NCBI GenBank assembly: GCA_012729375.1
Contig: JAAYDE010000008.1
Coordinates: 1 to 48,836 of the forward strand
Length of the DNA stretch: 48,836 nt
From: Deltaproteobacteria bacterium
GTDB lineage: Bacteria > Desulfobacterota > Desulfuromonadia > Desulfuromonadales > JAAYDE01
Direction: 5' to 3'
Made by a program: the position numbers and the translations under genes. The notes below the pieces were generated by a model. The model was given only the letters and a program-made list of their open reading frames with translations. It was not told the DNA's origin and did not search any database. Of the stretch, positions 20,724 to 29,410 are shown piece by piece (within the stretch, counting starts at the first letter, position 1; each line of letters starts with the position of its first letter).

Positions 20724-22925
20724 ATGACTGACCTGCTCGCCGGCCTCAACCCCCCGCAACGCCAAGCTGTCCTCCATCGGGGCGGTCCGCTGCTGATCCT
20801 GGCCGGAGCCGGTTCGGGGAAAACCCGCACCCTCACCCACCGCATCGCCTGGCTTATCCGCGAGCGCAAGGTCGATCCCTACCGCATCCTGGCGGTGACC
20901 TTCACCAACAAAGCGGCCAGGGAGATGAAGGAGCGTCTGCAGCGCCTGCTGAGGAGCGATCACCAGCTCTGGGTCAGCACCTTTCATGCCACCTGCGTGC
21001 GTATCCTGCGCCGCGAGATCGGTGCCCTCGGTTTCACCGCCGACTTCACCATCTACGATGACGCCGACCAGAAGCGCCTTCTCAAGGACAGCCTGAAACA
21101 GCTCGACATCGACGAAAAGACCCTCCGGCCCCGCGCCGCCGAAGCGGCCATCGACGGCTATAAAAACGAAGGGCTGTGGCCTGCGGATATCCCCGCCGAC
21201 GACTATTTCGGGCGCCTCCTGGTGCAAGTCTACAGTCACTACCAGGAACGGCTGAAACAGGCCAACGCCCTCGACTTCGGCGACCTGATCCTGATGACCG
21301 TCAAGCTCTTCGACGAGCACCCGCAGATCGCCGACCGTTACCGCCAGCGCTTCACCCACCTGCTGGTGGATGAGTTCCAGGACACCAACCGCATCCAGTA
21401 CCGGCTCATCCGCCTGCTCTGTACCCCGCAGACGGAACTCTGCGTGGTCGGCGACGACGATCAGTCGATTTATTCCTGGCGCGGCGCCAAGATCGACAAC
21501 ATCCTCAAATTCGATATCGATTTTCCCGGCACCGAGGTGATCCGCCTGGAGCAGAACTACCGCTCCACGAAAACCATCCTCACCGCCGCCGGGGAGATGA
21601 TCTCCCGCAACCGGGGCCGCAAAGGGAAGACCCTGTGGACGGAAAACCCGGCCGGCGAAGCGATCCGCCTGCACGTGCTGGCCGACGACCTGGAGGAGGC
21701 ACGCTTCGTCGCCGCCGAGATCGAGCTGCTCCGCCGGAAGGGACGCTCGCCCCGGGAGGCGGCGGTCTTTTTCCGCACCAACGCCCAGTCCCGCTCCCTG
21801 GAGGAAGCGATGATGCGGGAAAACATCCCCTACCAGGTGGTGGGCGGCATCAAGTTCTTCGCCCGCATGGAAATCAAGGATATCCTCGCTTATCTGCGGG
21901 TGCTGGTGAATCCACGGGATACCCTGTCCATGCTGCGCATTCTCAATGTCCCGCCGCGGGGCATCGGCGCCGTCAGCGTCCAGCGCATCACCGATCTGGC
22001 CGAGGGCTGCGGCGGCTTTCCGGACGCCTGCCGCGAAGCGCTGGACCAGGGTCTGTTAAGGGGCGGCGCGGCGCGGGGCGTGGAAAACTTCCTGGCGTTG
22101 ATCGACAAATACAACGGGCTCCGCGACCGTCTCCCCTTCCCCCAGCTGACCGCCGAACTGATCGAAGAAAGCGGCTACGGACCCCTGCTGCGGCAGGAAA
22201 AGACCGCCGAGGCCAAGGACCGGCTGCAGAACCTTGAGGAACTGCTGCGCGGCATGGAGGAACACCTGGCCGGCGACGGCAATCTGTCGACCTACCTGGA
22301 GCAGGTCGCCCTGGTCAGCGATATCGACGCCCTCGACGAAAGCCAGGGGCGGGTCAGCCTGATGACCCTTCATTCAGCCAAGGGCCTCGAGTTCCCCTTC
22401 GTCTTCATGACCGGCATGGAGGAGGGGCTCTTCCCCCACAGCCGCGCCACCGAGGCCGACCGGGAAATCGAGGAGGAACGCCGCCTCTGCTATGTCGGCA
22501 TGACCCGGGCCATGGAGAGACTCACCCTGACCCGGGCGGAACGACGGCGTGTCTACGGTGACTTCCAGTTCAACCCGCCGAGCCGTTTTCTGCGGGAGAT
22601 TCCTCCCCGGTTTGTCGAGGAAAACTTTCCCGGCACGGCGGTGCCCGCCGCGGTCAGCCACAACCTGGCCTCCCTTTTCGATCTCGGCGCCGCGGAGATC
22701 GGGAACCAGGCCGCGCCGTCCACTGCCGTCGCCGAGTTGGAGATCGTCCCCGAAAACGACGGCAGGGAGCCGCAGCTGGGCAGCCGCGTCCATCACCCCA
22801 AGTTCGGCATCGGCATCGTCCGCCGCCTGGAAGGGCAGGGCGACCAGCGCAAGGTGATCGTCCAATTCAACGGCGTCGGCCTCAAAAAGCTTCTGCTGCG
22901 CTTCGCCGGCCTCAGCCCGGCCTGA
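20724..22925 (+). CDS. UvrD/PcrA/Rep-family 3'-5' DNA helicase
   Basis: A superfamily 1A helicase of 733 residues. Motifs in order: Q motif LNPPQRQAV, I/Walker A AGAGSGKT, II LLVDEFQDTN, III VGDDDQSIYSWRGA, IV NYRST, V TLHSAKGLEFPFVF, VI CYVGMTRAMERL, and a C-terminal Tudor-like segment (GSRVHHPKFGIGIVRRLEG) as in PcrA. The ATG at 20724 (MTDLLAGLNPPQ) matches the family start. An ATG at 20682 overlapping the CLC gene would add 14 non-conserved residues. The roles expected are nucleotide-excision and mismatch repair and clearing of replication blocks. PcrA is more likely than Rep because of the C-terminal segment. Confidence 0.94.
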   Translation: MTDLLAGLNPPQRQAVLHRGGPLLILAGAGSGKTRTLTHRIAWLIRERKVDPYRILAVTFTNKAAREMKERLQRLLRSDHQLWVSTFHATCVRILRREIGALGFTADFTIYDDADQKRLLKDSLKQLDIDEKTLRPRAAEAAIDGYKNEGLWPADIPADDYFGRLLVQVYSHYQERLKQANALDFGDLILMTVKLFDEHPQIADRYRQRFTHLLVDEFQDTNRIQYRLIRLLCTPQTELCVVGDDDQSIYSWRGAKIDNILKFDIDFPGTEVIRLEQNYRSTKTILTAAGEMISRNRGRKGKTLWTENPAGEAIRLHVLADDLEEARFVAAEIELLRRKGRSPREAAVFFRTNAQSRSLEEAMMRENIPYQVVGGIKFFARMEIKDILAYLRVLVNPRDTLSMLRILNVPPRGIGAVSVQRITDLAEGCGGFPDACREALDQGLLRGGAARGVENFLALIDKYNGLRDRLPFPQLTAELIEESGYGPLLRQEKTAEAKDRLQNLEELLRGMEEHLAGDGNLSTYLEQVALVSDIDALDESQGRVSLMTLHSAKGLEFPFVFMTGMEEGLFPHSRATEADREIEEERRLCYVGMTRAMERLTLTRAERRRVYGDFQFNPPSRFLREIPPRFVEENFPGTAVPAAVSHNLASLFDLGAAEIGNQAAPSTAVAELEIVPENDGREPQLGSRVHHPKFGIGIVRRLEGQGDQRKVIVQFNGVGLKKLLLRFAGLSPA

Positions 22926-22994
22926 ACCCAATCAGGCGCCGCGGCGGACGCGGCGGGCGAACCCTTTGCAAGGGAGGCTTTTTCCGCTGCGCCC

Positions 22995-23023
22995 TTGACA
23001 TTGGATTCCGCTTCCCTTATCTA
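22995..23023 (+). promoter_or_regulatory. Candidate promoter of hcp
   Basis: TTGACA (22995-23000), 17 bases, then TATCTA (23018-23023), about 135 bp upstream of the hcp ATG. The same TTGAC also resembles one half of the HcpR palindrome (TTGACATTGGATTC), but the second half is poor. Assigned by pattern only. Confidence 0.4.
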
Positions 23024-23158
23024 TCTAATTGAAACTCCCGTTGAAAAGGAAAAAAACAGGTCTCTTTTCGATCCGCACCAACCCCGAACATTGCGAACCC
23101 TCTCGGCCGCGGATTGTAATCGAAAAGGCCAGACCCCCAATCAAAAAGGAGGAAGATC

Positions 23159-24790
23159 ATGTTTTGTTACCAATGTGAACAGACGGCCCAGGGCAAGGGC
23201 TGCACCCAGGTCGGGGTGTGCGGCAAACAGCCGCAAACAGCGGCACTGCAGGATCTGCTGATCTATACCCTGAAGGGGCTCTCCATGGTCGCCGTGGAAG
23301 CGACCCGCAATGCCTGCAACAACGACAAGGCCAACCGTTTCATGGCCAAAGCCCTCTTTTCCACATTGACCAACGTCGATTTCGATGCCGAGCGTTTCGT
23401 CGCCCTGATCCGGGAATGCGTCACCATCCGCGAGGAACTCAAAAAGGCGGTCAGCTATGCCGGCGGCCGCGACAACTTCCGCCTGCCGGAAGCCAATTTC
23501 CAGCCGGCGGCGGACCTTCAGGGGCTGGTCGAACAGGGTGAGAAACTGGCCGGTATCGCTCCCGATCCCGATCTCGATGAGGACATCGAGGGCCTCAAGC
23601 AGCTGTTGATCTACGGCCTCAAGGGTGTCGCGGCCTACACCCACCACGCCTATCTGCTCGGATTTGAGGATCCTCATGTCTATGATTTCATCAACGAAGG
23701 GATGATGTCGACCCTCAACGCCGGGATTTCCATGCAGGCGCTGGTCTATCTCGTTACCCGCTGCGGCGAGACCAACCTGCGCGCCATGAAACTTCTCGAC
23801 GAGGCAAACACGAAAACCTACGGCGACCCGGTGCCGACCCCCGTCCCCCTCGGCGCCAAGAAAGGCAAGGCGATCCTCGTTTCCGGCCATGATCTCAAGG
23901 ATCTGGAGGAGATTCTCAAACAGAGCGAGGGCAAGGGGATTTTTGTCTACACCCATGGCGAGATGCTCCCTTGTCACGGCTATCCGGGACTGAAAAAATA
24001 TCCCCATTTCTACGGCCATTACGGCACCGCCTGGCAGAACCAGCACAAGGAGTTCGCCGCCTTCCCCGGCGCCATTCTGATGACCACCAACTGTCTGCAG
24101 AAACCTCTGGACGCCTACAAGGACAACCTTTTCACCACCGGTCTGGTCGGCTGGCCGGGCGTCACCCATCTGGAGGCAGGGAATTTCGCGCCGGTCATCG
24201 AAAAGGCCCTCCAACTCCCCGGTTTCACTGAAGACGTTGCCGGCAAAACCATCACTGCCGGCTTCGGCCACCATGCCGTGCTGGGTGTCGCCGGCAAAAT
24301 CGTCGAGTTGGTCAAGGCCGGCAAGATCCGTCATTTCTTCCTCGTCGGCGGCTGCGACGGCGCCAGGCCGGGGCGGAGCTATTACACGGAATTCGTCGAA
24401 AAGGTTCCCCAGGACTGCATCGTCCTGACCCTGGCCTGCGGCAAGTTCCGTTTCTTCGACAAGGATCTGGGGGACATCGAAGGCATTCCACGCCTCATCG
24501 ACCTCGGCCAGTGCAACGACGCCTATTCGGCCGTCATGATCGTCGACGCCCTAGCCAAGGCCTTCAACTGTCCGCCCCAGGAACTGCCGGTTTCCCTGAT
24601 CCTTTCCTGGTATGAGCAAAAGGCCGTGGCCATCCTTCTGTCGCTGCTCTTCCTCAATATGAGAGATATCCGCCTCGGACCCAGCCTGCCGGCCTTCGTC
24701 ACCCCCGCGGTGCTCGACTACCTGGTGGAAAAGTTCAACCTGATGCCGATCAGCACCCCCGACGCCGACCTGAAGGCGATTCTCGGCTGA
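23159..24790 (+). CDS. hcp: Hybrid cluster protein / hydroxylamine reductase, class I
   Basis: Hcp carries a cubane cluster and the 4Fe-2O-2S hybrid cluster, and is linked to NO and hydroxylamine detoxification. The 543-residue protein begins with C3-x2-C6-x8-C15-x5-C21, the class I spacing found in strict anaerobes. Hybrid-cluster ligands are visible in MLPCHGYPGLKKYPHFYGHYG, NCLQKP and GGCDGARPGRSYYTEF. AAAGGAGGAAG precedes the ATG. Convergent with it is a Crp/Fnr regulator, and beyond that an FrdX-type ferredoxin; hcp, frdX and HcpR form a known regulon in delta-type proteobacteria. A bidirectional terminator closes the gene. Confidence 0.96.
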   Translation: MFCYQCEQTAQGKGCTQVGVCGKQPQTAALQDLLIYTLKGLSMVAVEATRNACNNDKANRFMAKALFSTLTNVDFDAERFVALIRECVTIREELKKAVSYAGGRDNFRLPEANFQPAADLQGLVEQGEKLAGIAPDPDLDEDIEGLKQLLIYGLKGVAAYTHHAYLLGFEDPHVYDFINEGMMSTLNAGISMQALVYLVTRCGETNLRAMKLLDEANTKTYGDPVPTPVPLGAKKGKAILVSGHDLKDLEEILKQSEGKGIFVYTHGEMLPCHGYPGLKKYPHFYGHYGTAWQNQHKEFAAFPGAILMTTNCLQKPLDAYKDNLFTTGLVGWPGVTHLEAGNFAPVIEKALQLPGFTEDVAGKTITAGFGHHAVLGVAGKIVELVKAGKIRHFFLVGGCDGARPGRSYYTEFVEKVPQDCIVLTLACGKFRFFDKDLGDIEGIPRLIDLGQCNDAYSAVMIVDALAKAFNCPPQELPVSLILSWYEQKAVAILLSLLFLNMRDIRLGPSLPAFVTPAVLDYLVEKFNLMPISTPDADLKAILG

Positions 24791-24812
24791 TCGTCGCCCC
24801 CGCTACGGCAAT

Positions 24813-24850
24813 AAAAAAGGACGGTTCCGCCGCGGACCGTCCTTTTTTTA
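24813..24850. terminator. Bidirectional terminator between hcp and the Crp/Fnr regulator gene
   Basis: A 13-bp stem (24813-24825 pairing with 24836-24848) has a GC-rich core GGACGGT/ACCGTCC flanked by A-run on the left and T-run on the right, so it can end transcription from either side. It lies between the convergent hcp and regulator genes. Confidence 0.9.
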
Positions 24851-24866
24851 TCGGCACCAAAACCGC

Positions 24867-25553
24867 TCAGGCCAGCCTCGTCTCCCCCTCCGCCAAGGCC
24901 TTCAGTGCGGTGACCTCCAGCAGTTCGATCTGTCCTCCGTTGACCGCGATCAGCCCCTGGCGGCTCATCTTGGCGAGAATTCGGGAAAGGGTTTCGGGAA
25001 TGGTGCCGAGCAGCGCCGCCAGCTGCCCCTTGGTTACCTCCAGGGTCACCCGTCCCCTCCCCCCCTCCCTATGGCTCAGAAAAAGAAGGTAAGCGGCCAG
25101 GCGGCCGGGAACCTCCTTGAGGGAGAGATCCTCGATCAGTTGGGCGAACTTGCGCAGGCGCTGGGAGAGAACGGCGAGCATGTTGAAGGCCAAAGAGGGA
25201 TCGGCGGCGATGCAGTCGGCGAATTCCCGGCGGGGGAAAAAGAGCACCTCGCAATCGCTGTGGGCCTCGGCGTGCGCGGGATAGGTCCGGCCGGAAAAAA
25301 GGGCGATCTCGCCGAAAGGATCGCCGGGACCGAAGATGTGGAGGATCTGCTCCTTGCCGCCGGGGGAAAGCTTGAAAATCTTCACCCTGCCGGAAACAAT
25401 AACATGAAGCCCCCGTCCCTCGTCTCCTTCGGAAAAAATCCGTTCTTCCTTGGCAAAAAAAGTTTTTCTGGCGATGCGGGCCAGGGTGTCGCTCTGCTCG
25501 GGGGAGAGGCCTTCAAAAAGGGGCACGGCGGCGATATTTTCGGCAAGGGACAT
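24867..25553 (-). CDS. Crp/Fnr-family regulator, HcpR-like
   Basis: A 228-residue regulator with an N-terminal cyclic-nucleotide-type beta-barrel (about 10-125), a dimerisation helix and a C-terminal winged HTH (TKGQLAALLGTIPETLSRILAKM). The recognition helix carries E-T-x-S-R as in FNR-like proteins that read TTGA-type half-sites. It lacks the FNR cysteine quartet: only two isolated cysteines exist. The ATG at 25553 follows GGAG by eight bases. A longer frame to 25664 would run through the TTGAC-N4-GTCAA site and is rejected. Neighbours hcp and frdX are the classic HcpR targets, so control of nitrosative-stress genes is inferred. Confidence 0.85.
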   Translation of the reverse strand: MSLAENIAAVPLFEGLSPEQSDTLARIARKTFFAKEERIFSEGDEGRGLHVIVSGRVKIFKLSPGGKEQILHIFGPGDPFGEIALFSGRTYPAHAEAHSDCEVLFFPRREFADCIAADPSLAFNMLAVLSQRLRKFAQLIEDLSLKEVPGRLAAYLLFLSHREGGRGRVTLEVTKGQLAALLGTIPETLSRILAKMSRQGLIAVNGGQIELLEVTALKALAEGETRLA

Positions 25554-25650
25554 GGAGGAATCTCCATCCGCGGCTGGTAAAAGATTCAGTCTCAAAACGC
25601 CGGCCAAGAGCGACGCGATGCCAGCCGTTTTTGTCCTTTTTCCTCTTCCC

Positions 25651-25664
25651 TTGACCTGAGTCAA
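25651..25664. promoter_or_regulatory. HcpR/FNR-type operator TTGAC-N4-GTCAA
   Basis: TTGACCTGAGTCAA is a perfect 5-bp inverted repeat with a 4-bp centre, matching the consensus reported for HcpR in metal- and sulfate-reducing delta-proteobacteria (TTGACnnnnGTCAA). It lies 63 bp upstream of frdX and 97 bp upstream of the regulator. If frdX is activated in class II fashion, transcription would start near 25699, which leaves room for a -10 around 25687. The match is seen; regulation is inferred. Confidence 0.75.
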
Positions 25665-25727
25665 GGCGCCATTTCTTCTTCTGCATTAAGCTACCCGAAA
25701 ACAATCCATAAAACAATCGGAGGAGAC

Positions 25728-26561
25728 ATGAAAACCCTGCGCAACATCATCGAGATAGACGAGGAAAAATGTGACGGCTGCGGACTCTGCGTCCCCTCCT
25801 GCGCCGAAGGAGCGATTCGGATCATCGACGGCAAAGCGCGGCTGGTGGCGGAAAAATTCTGCGACGGTCTCGGCGCCTGCCTCGGGGAGTGCCCCCGCGA
25901 CGCCATCCGTATCGTTCAAAAAGAGGTTGAAGCCTTCGACGAGCAAGCCGCCATGGAACAGGTGGAAAGACAAAAAATGGAAGACAACGGGATTCCGGCG
26001 GCGCCCCTCCATCCATCTTCCGGGTGTCCCTCGGCACGGCTTATGAATTTTCCTCCGCCCCAAGTGAAAGGTGATGCCCAGCCGGTCGGCTGCCCAGCCG
26101 CCAACCTTCACAGCTTCGCCGCAGCGAAGGGGGAACGCCCCGGCCAAGAGACGTATGCCGCCGCCATTCCCTCGGCCCTAAGTCATTGGCCGGTGCAGAT
26201 CCGTCTGGTGCCTCCCCATGCCCCGTTCCTCAACAACGCCGATCTGCTCATCGCCGCCGACTGCAGCCCCATGGCCTACGGCGATTTTCATCGCGATTTT
26301 CTGAAAGGGAAAGTGGTGATGATGGGCTGCCCCAAATTCGACGACATGGCTCTTTATGAGGAGCGTTTTCAGCAAATCTTCCGTCAGGCGGAGATTAAAA
26401 GCGTCACCGTGCTGGTGATGGAGGTCCCCTGTTGTCAGGGACTCCCGGCCCTGGTCAAAAAAGCCCTGAAAGAATCCGCGAAGGAGATACCGCTGGAGAT
26501 CGTCACCATCGGCCTGCGGGGGAAAATCCTCCGCCGCGACGCCTATCCGAACGGCATCTGA
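25728..26561 (+). CDS. frdX: FrdX-type iron-sulfur protein (hcp-associated ferredoxin)
   Basis: A 277-residue protein with an N-terminal ferredoxin domain: C15-x2-C18-x2-C21-x3-C25 binds one 4Fe-4S cluster. The second set has only C45, C51 and C55 before Pro, lacking one cysteine of the usual motif, so it may hold a 3-Cys or no cluster. A linker of about 90 residues follows, then a C-terminal domain with cysteines in AADCSPMAYG, GCPKFDD and EVPCCQGL. This architecture is that of the FrdX protein that accompanies Hcp and probably donates electrons to it. AGGAG precedes the ATG. The HcpR-type site upstream and the terminator downstream make it a single-gene unit. Confidence 0.85.
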   Translation: MKTLRNIIEIDEEKCDGCGLCVPSCAEGAIRIIDGKARLVAEKFCDGLGACLGECPRDAIRIVQKEVEAFDEQAAMEQVERQKMEDNGIPAAPLHPSSGCPSARLMNFPPPQVKGDAQPVGCPAANLHSFAAAKGERPGQETYAAAIPSALSHWPVQIRLVPPHAPFLNNADLLIAADCSPMAYGDFHRDFLKGKVVMMGCPKFDDMALYEERFQQIFRQAEIKSVTVLVMEVPCCQGLPALVKKALKESAKEIPLEIVTIGLRGKILRRDAYPNGI

Positions 26562-26568
26562 GCGCAGG

Positions 26569-26617
26569 CCGGCAACAAAAAAAGGGGCTAAAAATCAGCC
26601 CCTTTTTTTGTTGCCGG
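26569..26617. terminator. Strong bidirectional terminator between frdX and the PEP-CTERM gene
   Basis: A perfect 21-bp stem (26569-26589 pairing with 26597-26617) with a 7-base loop. The core AGGGGCT/AGCCCCT is flanked by seven A and seven T, so both converging transcripts would end here. Confidence 0.93.
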
Positions 26618-26632
26618 TTTTGGTGACGCCAA

Positions 26633-27331
26633 TCAGCGCCTGTCCCTCCTGCGGGAGCAGGCACCCGCCATCGCCAGGCCGGCGCCCAGAAGCAGAAGGG
26701 TGCCTGGTTCGGGAACCGGAGCGCTGTGACTCTGGGCATCATGGGAGAAGGGGGCAAAAATGATGCCGTCCCTGGCGTTGAAGGTGTAAAGGTCAAAATG
26801 GAGAATGACGCTGGGATCCAGAAGACTCCTGTCAATATCGAAATCGAAGAGATACAACTGATGACCCGGAGGGCCGGCCGCGTCCCCCGTTTGCACATCA
26901 TAGGCCGCGATCATGGAAGAGGGGTCGATCTGAAACGGCAGTTCCGTGAAATAGGTGGGGAAGACGCCATGACCGGGAAGGTCGGCGCCGGTGGCATGCA
27001 GTACCGGCGGCGTCCCCCAGGTCATGTCCCCGGCGACCTGGATCGGATTGCCGTCGACGGTAAACAATCCCAGATTCGGCGCCGGATTGGTTTGCCCAAT
27101 CCCCGGATAGACGGCGATGGAAAGGTAATAATCGGCGTCTTGAACATATCTTGGCGAACGGGGATCGACCAGCGCCTGCAAAGTGAAATTTTGGCTCGTC
27201 GCTACGGTCGTTTCCGTCAACGGATCGTACACCCCGTCGACAATATCCAGTTGCAGGTAGGGCAAGGCGAAAACGGTCGTTGCCGAGAGCAGAAGCAGAA
27301 CTGTCAGCAAGCTGATTATGAATTTTTTCAT
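26633..27331 (-). CDS. PEP-CTERM sorting-domain exported protein
   Basis: A 232-residue secreted protein. The N-terminus is a signal peptide (MKKFIISLLTVLLLLSATTVFA). The C-terminus has the exosortase recognition pattern: the PEP motif in APVPEPGTL, a hydrophobic stretch LLLGAGLAMAGAC, then a basic RRRDRR end. Such proteins are processed by EpsH-type exosortases and are often linked to extracellular polysaccharide. No other domain is recognised in the beta-rich central part. The ATG at 27331 follows AAGGAG; a frame reaching 27514 lacks this and is rejected. No exosortase gene is in the window. Confidence 0.85.
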   Translation of the reverse strand: MKKFIISLLTVLLLLSATTVFALPYLQLDIVDGVYDPLTETTVATSQNFTLQALVDPRSPRYVQDADYYLSIAVYPGIGQTNPAPNLGLFTVDGNPIQVAGDMTWGTPPVLHATGADLPGHGVFPTYFTELPFQIDPSSMIAAYDVQTGDAAGPPGHQLYLFDFDIDRSLLDPSVILHFDLYTFNARDGIIFAPFSHDAQSHSAPVPEPGTLLLLGAGLAMAGACSRRRDRR

Positions 27332-27674
27332 GATTATTTCTCCTTTTCCCCCGGAACCAAAAAAACCGGTTCCTCCCTTTCCAATATATAAGCAGCAACC
27401 GTTCCAATTTATAACAAGCTGTTTTTCAATATTTTTTTTCATCCAAAAAAGAGCTTTCGGGAAAATGTAAAAAAATCCGACAGCGGCCGAAACCGGACCG
27501 TTTTCCCTTGGCAACCATCAATTATTTGAAATCAAAAAGAAACGGAGATGAGAGCCATTATCATGGGAAGGCAAAAGAAACGGCGAAAAGGAATGGATGT
27601 AAATTTTTTCGACGGGCATTGAAAGATCCTGCCCGCCTGACCGGAAAACCCGCAAGATCGTTTTTGGGCGCGGG
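27332..27674. other. AT-rich non-coding interval upstream of the PEP-CTERM gene
   Basis: About 340 bp without a convincing gene, between the PEP-CTERM start and the end of the YchF-like gene on the same strand. It holds a small hairpin in the leader (GGAACC at 27353-27358 pairing with GGTTCC at 27368-27373) just upstream of the ribosome-binding site, and A/T tracts near 27430. A 71-codon plus-strand open frame at 27508 has no ribosome-binding site and runs into the YchF-like gene, so I do not call it. Confidence 0.5.
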
Positions 27675-28742
27675 TCACACGTTAAAGCGGATACAGAGAA
27701 TGTCCCCATCCTTTACGGGGTAATCCTTCCCTTCCAGGCGCAGCAAACCTTTCTCTTTGACCGCCTTTTCCGAGCCGCAGGCGAACAGATCGGCGCAGGA
27801 GAAGCATTCGGCGCGGATGAAGCCCCGCGCCAGGTCGGAATGGATGACGCCGGCCGCCTCCACGGCGCTCTGTCCCTTCTTCAGGTTCCAGGCGCGCACC
27901 TCGTCGGGGCCGACGGTGAAGAAACTGATGTAACCGAGCAGTTCGTAGGCGTTGCGGGTCAGAAGGCTGCGTGCCGACTCGGTGATGCCCATGTCCTCCA
28001 TGAACAGGCGTATGTCCTCCTCCTCGGTCAGCCGCGAAAGTTCCATCTCGAAATTGCCGGCAAATTCGATGGTGCGGTAATTCGCCTCCAGTTCCGCCAG
28101 CAGCGAGGCATTCTTGCCGAAGCGCCCGTCGTCGGAGTTGACAATGACCATGAGCGGCTTCCGGGTCAGGAACTGAAACCCGCGCAGCGCCTTTTCCGCC
28201 TCCGGGGCAAGGTTCATGTCGCGGATCGGCAAGCCTTCGTTGAGGGTGTCGCGGATGGCTCGGAGGGCCTCCTCCTCGACCTGGACCTGCGGGGTCTTCT
28301 TCCCCTTTTTGTTGTCCTGGGCGATCCTCTCCAGACGGGTTTCGACGATGATCAGATCGGAAAGGATCATCTCGTCCTCGATGCTTTCCAGATCGGCGCC
28401 GGGGGTCGGTTCCCCCATCAGGTCGTTATGGAAGTTGCGCACCACCACCGCCAGGGCATCGGTGATGCGGGCGGCCTGCACCAGTTCCGGCGGGAAGCCT
28501 CCCTTATCGCTGTGCCGGGCGACACCGGCGAAATCGATGAATTCTACGGTGGCATAGACGGTCTTGCGCGGCTTGTACATTGCCGACAGGCGGACCACAC
28601 GCTCATCCTCGACATTGACCACCGCCAGGTTGGGCTCGGCCTTGGCGTTTGAATAATCGGCCACCTCCGCCGCGGAGCGGGTAAGGGCATTGAAAATGGT
28701 CGTTTTCCCTGAATTCTGCAAACCGATAATAGCGATTTTCAT
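27675..28742 (-). CDS. Divergent YchF/Obg-type P-loop NTPase
   Basis: A 355-residue TRAFAC-class NTPase. G1 is GLQNSGKTT (YchF normally has GLPNVGKST), the G3 region is DFAGVARHSDKGGF, and the C-terminal third (ELLGYISFFTVGPDEVRAWNLKKG, RGFIRAECFSCADL, KDYPVKDGDILCIRFNV) is the YchF-specific TGS-like domain. The base-recognition segment reads VNSDDGRF rather than a clear NKxD or NxxE. It is thus a YchF paralogue whose ATP/GTP preference is uncertain, perhaps ribosome-associated. I start at the ATG at 28742 because MKIAIIGLQNSGK is the natural P-loop N-terminus; a GTG at 28754 is possible. perR lies 98 bp upstream. Confidence 0.85.
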   Translation of the reverse strand: MKIAIIGLQNSGKTTIFNALTRSAAEVADYSNAKAEPNLAVVNVEDERVVRLSAMYKPRKTVYATVEFIDFAGVARHSDKGGFPPELVQAARITDALAVVVRNFHNDLMGEPTPGADLESIEDEMILSDLIIVETRLERIAQDNKKGKKTPQVQVEEEALRAIRDTLNEGLPIRDMNLAPEAEKALRGFQFLTRKPLMVIVNSDDGRFGKNASLLAELEANYRTIEFAGNFEMELSRLTEEEDIRLFMEDMGITESARSLLTRNAYELLGYISFFTVGPDEVRAWNLKKGQSAVEAAGVIHSDLARGFIRAECFSCADLFACGSEKAVKEKGLLRLEGKDYPVKDGDILCIRFNV

Positions 28743-28840
28743 GAATTTCTGCACCTGTGGGAGGAGATTTGGCGAAGGCCGGACGGTATCCCGCCGACAG
28801 CCTCCGGCCGGGAATAAAAACCAGGGTTATTCCGCAGCCG

Positions 28841-29296
28841 TCAAGCTTTTTTTTGCTTCGCAGCAGCCTGGCAGGCGGGACAGATTCCCCAAGCGTTGAC
28901 ATGAAGAGCGTTGATGCGGTAATCCCTGCCTTCGACCAGATGATGGCTGAGGTGGGCCAGTTCCGGAATGTCGATGTCATCGATGCGCCGGCAGACCTGG
29001 CAGATGAAGTGAGGATGGGGCGAGGGGTCGCGGCCATCGTAATGGTTGCTGCCGTCGCCGAAACTGAATTCGATCAGTTCGCCCATGCCTTTGAGGAGGG
29101 AGATGGTTTTGTAAACGGTGGCGATGCTGGTAGTGGGAAAATCCCCTTTCACCTTTTCAAAAATTTGGTCAACGCTGGGATGATTGTGGCTGGCCGCCAG
29201 CGTATAAAGTATGGCCAACCTCTGCGGCGTGATGCGACAATCCTGTTGGCGCAGCTTCTCTACCAGACCCTGAACGCGTGTTTCAACGGTATTCAT
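28841..29296 (-). CDS. perR: Fur-family regulator, PerR type
   Basis: A 151-residue Fur-family repressor. It has the N-terminal winged HTH (RITPQRLAILYTLAA, TTSIATVYKTISLL) and a C-terminal dimerisation domain with HPHFICQVC and CPAC, the two CxxC pairs of the structural zinc site. The segment FGDGSNHYDGRDPSPHPHF resembles PerR, where His/Asp ligands sense peroxide by metal-catalysed oxidation, more than Fur or Zur. The ATG at 29296 follows GAGGG. It lies between uvrC and the YchF-like gene on one strand. No clear Per box was found in the 114-bp upstream gap. Confidence 0.8.
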   Translation of the reverse strand: MNTVETRVQGLVEKLRQQDCRITPQRLAILYTLAASHNHPSVDQIFEKVKGDFPTTSIATVYKTISLLKGMGELIEFSFGDGSNHYDGRDPSPHPHFICQVCRRIDDIDIPELAHLSHHLVEGRDYRINALHVNAWGICPACQAAAKQKKA

Positions 29297-29410
29297 GTTT
29301 CCCTCAAATGTAATCTGACAGACAGTATCCCCCCCGGCAACCGGAAAACTCCAGGCGGATTGTTGATGATAACAGAAATTTTTAATTTTTTCCCTATTTT
29401 TTTCAAGTCA

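Noticed and set aside
27508..27723. 71-codon plus-strand frame before the YchF-like gene
   Set aside because: No ribosome-binding site, basic low-information sequence, and its end overlaps the YchF-like gene.
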